From: Desulfobulbaceae bacterium
GTDB taxonomy: Bacteria > Desulfobacterota > Desulfobulbia > Desulfobulbales > Desulfocapsaceae
DNA: 6,005 nt
Assembly: GCA_027067035.1 (NCBI GenBank)
Contig: JAMOMO010000434.1
Location: forward strand, 1 to 6,005
Direction: 5' to 3'
The position numbers and the translations under genes are program-made. The notes below the pieces were generated by a model. The model was not told the origin of the DNA and searched no databases. It saw only the letters and a list, made by a program, of their open reading frames with translations. Positions 5,575 through 6,005 of the stretch are shown one piece after another (position 1 is the first letter of the stretch; each line of letters opens with the position of its first letter).

Positions 5575-6005
5575 AAAAAATATTTTTCTTTTTCTTTTCG
5601 CTGGTTCTGCTGGCTTTCCTGGCAGTGGGAGGCGGCCTCTATTATCTGGTGGTCCTCAATCCCGGTCCGGAAATAGCCCTTGAGAATATTCAGAGCATTC
5701 TTGGCAAGGAAAGTCCGGTGCTCTACAGTGACGGTGTGACTCCCCTGGGCGTCTTTTTTGATGACGCCCATAGGCAGTATGTTACCTGGGAACAGATTCC
5801 GGAGACCTTTGTGAATGCTCTGGTCGCTTCTGAAGACAATAGATTCTTTGAACATTTCGGTTTTGATCCCGTCTCCATTACCAGGGCTGCCGTGAAAAAC
5901 TACCAGGCCGGCCGGGTTGTGCAGGGAGGCAGTACCCTTACCCAGCAGACAGCAAAAAATCTTTTTAAACGATCGGGACGATCCTATGAGGCGAAACTCA
6001 AGGAA
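5568..6005 (+). CDS. Class A penicillin-binding protein (PBP1A-like), N-terminal part (cut by window edge)
   Basis: This is the first 146 codons of a bifunctional peptidoglycan synthase, which polymerises lipid II with its glycosyltransferase domain and cross-links with a transpeptidase domain beyond the window. A short cytoplasmic start (MLKK) leads into one membrane anchor at about residues 5-30, starting with six phenylalanines. The GT51 domain starts near 50. Its first motif, EDNRFFEHFG, lies at 89-98, where Glu89 is the expected catalytic base; the second, GGSTLTQQ, at 120-127; and KLKE at the window end begins the third. This pattern fits PBP1A/MrcA, but a monofunctional MtgA or another class A PBP cannot be excluded without the C-terminal part. 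The ATG at 5568 is the only start in frame after the upstream TGA at 5535-5537. The ribosome-binding sequence lies unusually far away, about 18-20 nt upstream. Confidence 0.9.
   Translation, partial: MLKKIFFFFFSLVLLAFLAVGGGLYYLVVLNPGPEIALENIQSILGKESPVLYSDGVTPLGVFFDDAHRQYVTWEQIPETFVNALVASEDNRFFEHFGFDPVSITRAAVKNYQAGRVVQGGSTLTQQTAKNLFKRSGRSYEAKLKE

Noticed and set aside
5571..5855. A 94-codon minus-strand frame in the PBP gene
   Set aside because: It is antisense to the GT51 domain motifs and has no family resemblance.

Overview
The window looks like ordinary chromosomal housekeeping DNA from a Gram-negative bacterium of moderate G+C content. The lipoprotein-type MltD, the style of the YhbY and dUTPase proteins, and the bacterial TraB/PrgY homologue suggest a Desulfobacterota relative (former Deltaproteobacteria, perhaps the Desulfobulbales). 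That placement is inferred from protein style alone and has not been tested. I see no phage genes, transposases, CRISPR arrays, tRNAs or rRNAs.

Layout. Positions 1-421 (minus) carry the N-terminal part of an RluC/RluD-type pseudouridine synthase, cut by the window edge. A 129-bp divergent spacer separates it from a tight plus-strand pair: dut (551-1018) and a WalJ/YycJ-type metallo-beta-lactamase-fold hydrolase (1028-1810). Facing them across only 39 bp is a run of three minus-strand genes, read right to left: an MltD-like LysM lytic transglycosylase lipoprotein (5310-3592), a TraB/PrgY-family membrane protein (3442-2246) and a YhbY/CRS1-type RNA-binding protein (2194-1850). To the right, a 257-bp divergent control region separates mltD from a plus-strand class A penicillin-binding protein (5568 to the window end, partial).

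How the genes fit together. Two themes dominate. One is RNA and nucleotide maintenance: pseudouridine synthase, dUTPase and YhbY. The other is the cell envelope: MltD cleaves peptidoglycan, the divergent class A PBP polymerises it, and WalJ-type hydrolases have been tied to wall and DNA-maintenance phenotypes in other bacteria. The mltD/PBP divergent region is the most informative non-coding stretch. It has a good sigma70-like promoter for mltD, a perfect -10 facing the PBP, a palindrome just upstream of the mltD -35, and a five-codon leader ORF that overlaps the PBP start codon.

No clear undescribed system is present. The best leads are the PBP leader ORF, the mltD promoter palindrome, the pyrimidine-rich leaders without Shine-Dalgarno sequences on the minus-strand genes, and the TraB/PrgY homologue of unknown role.
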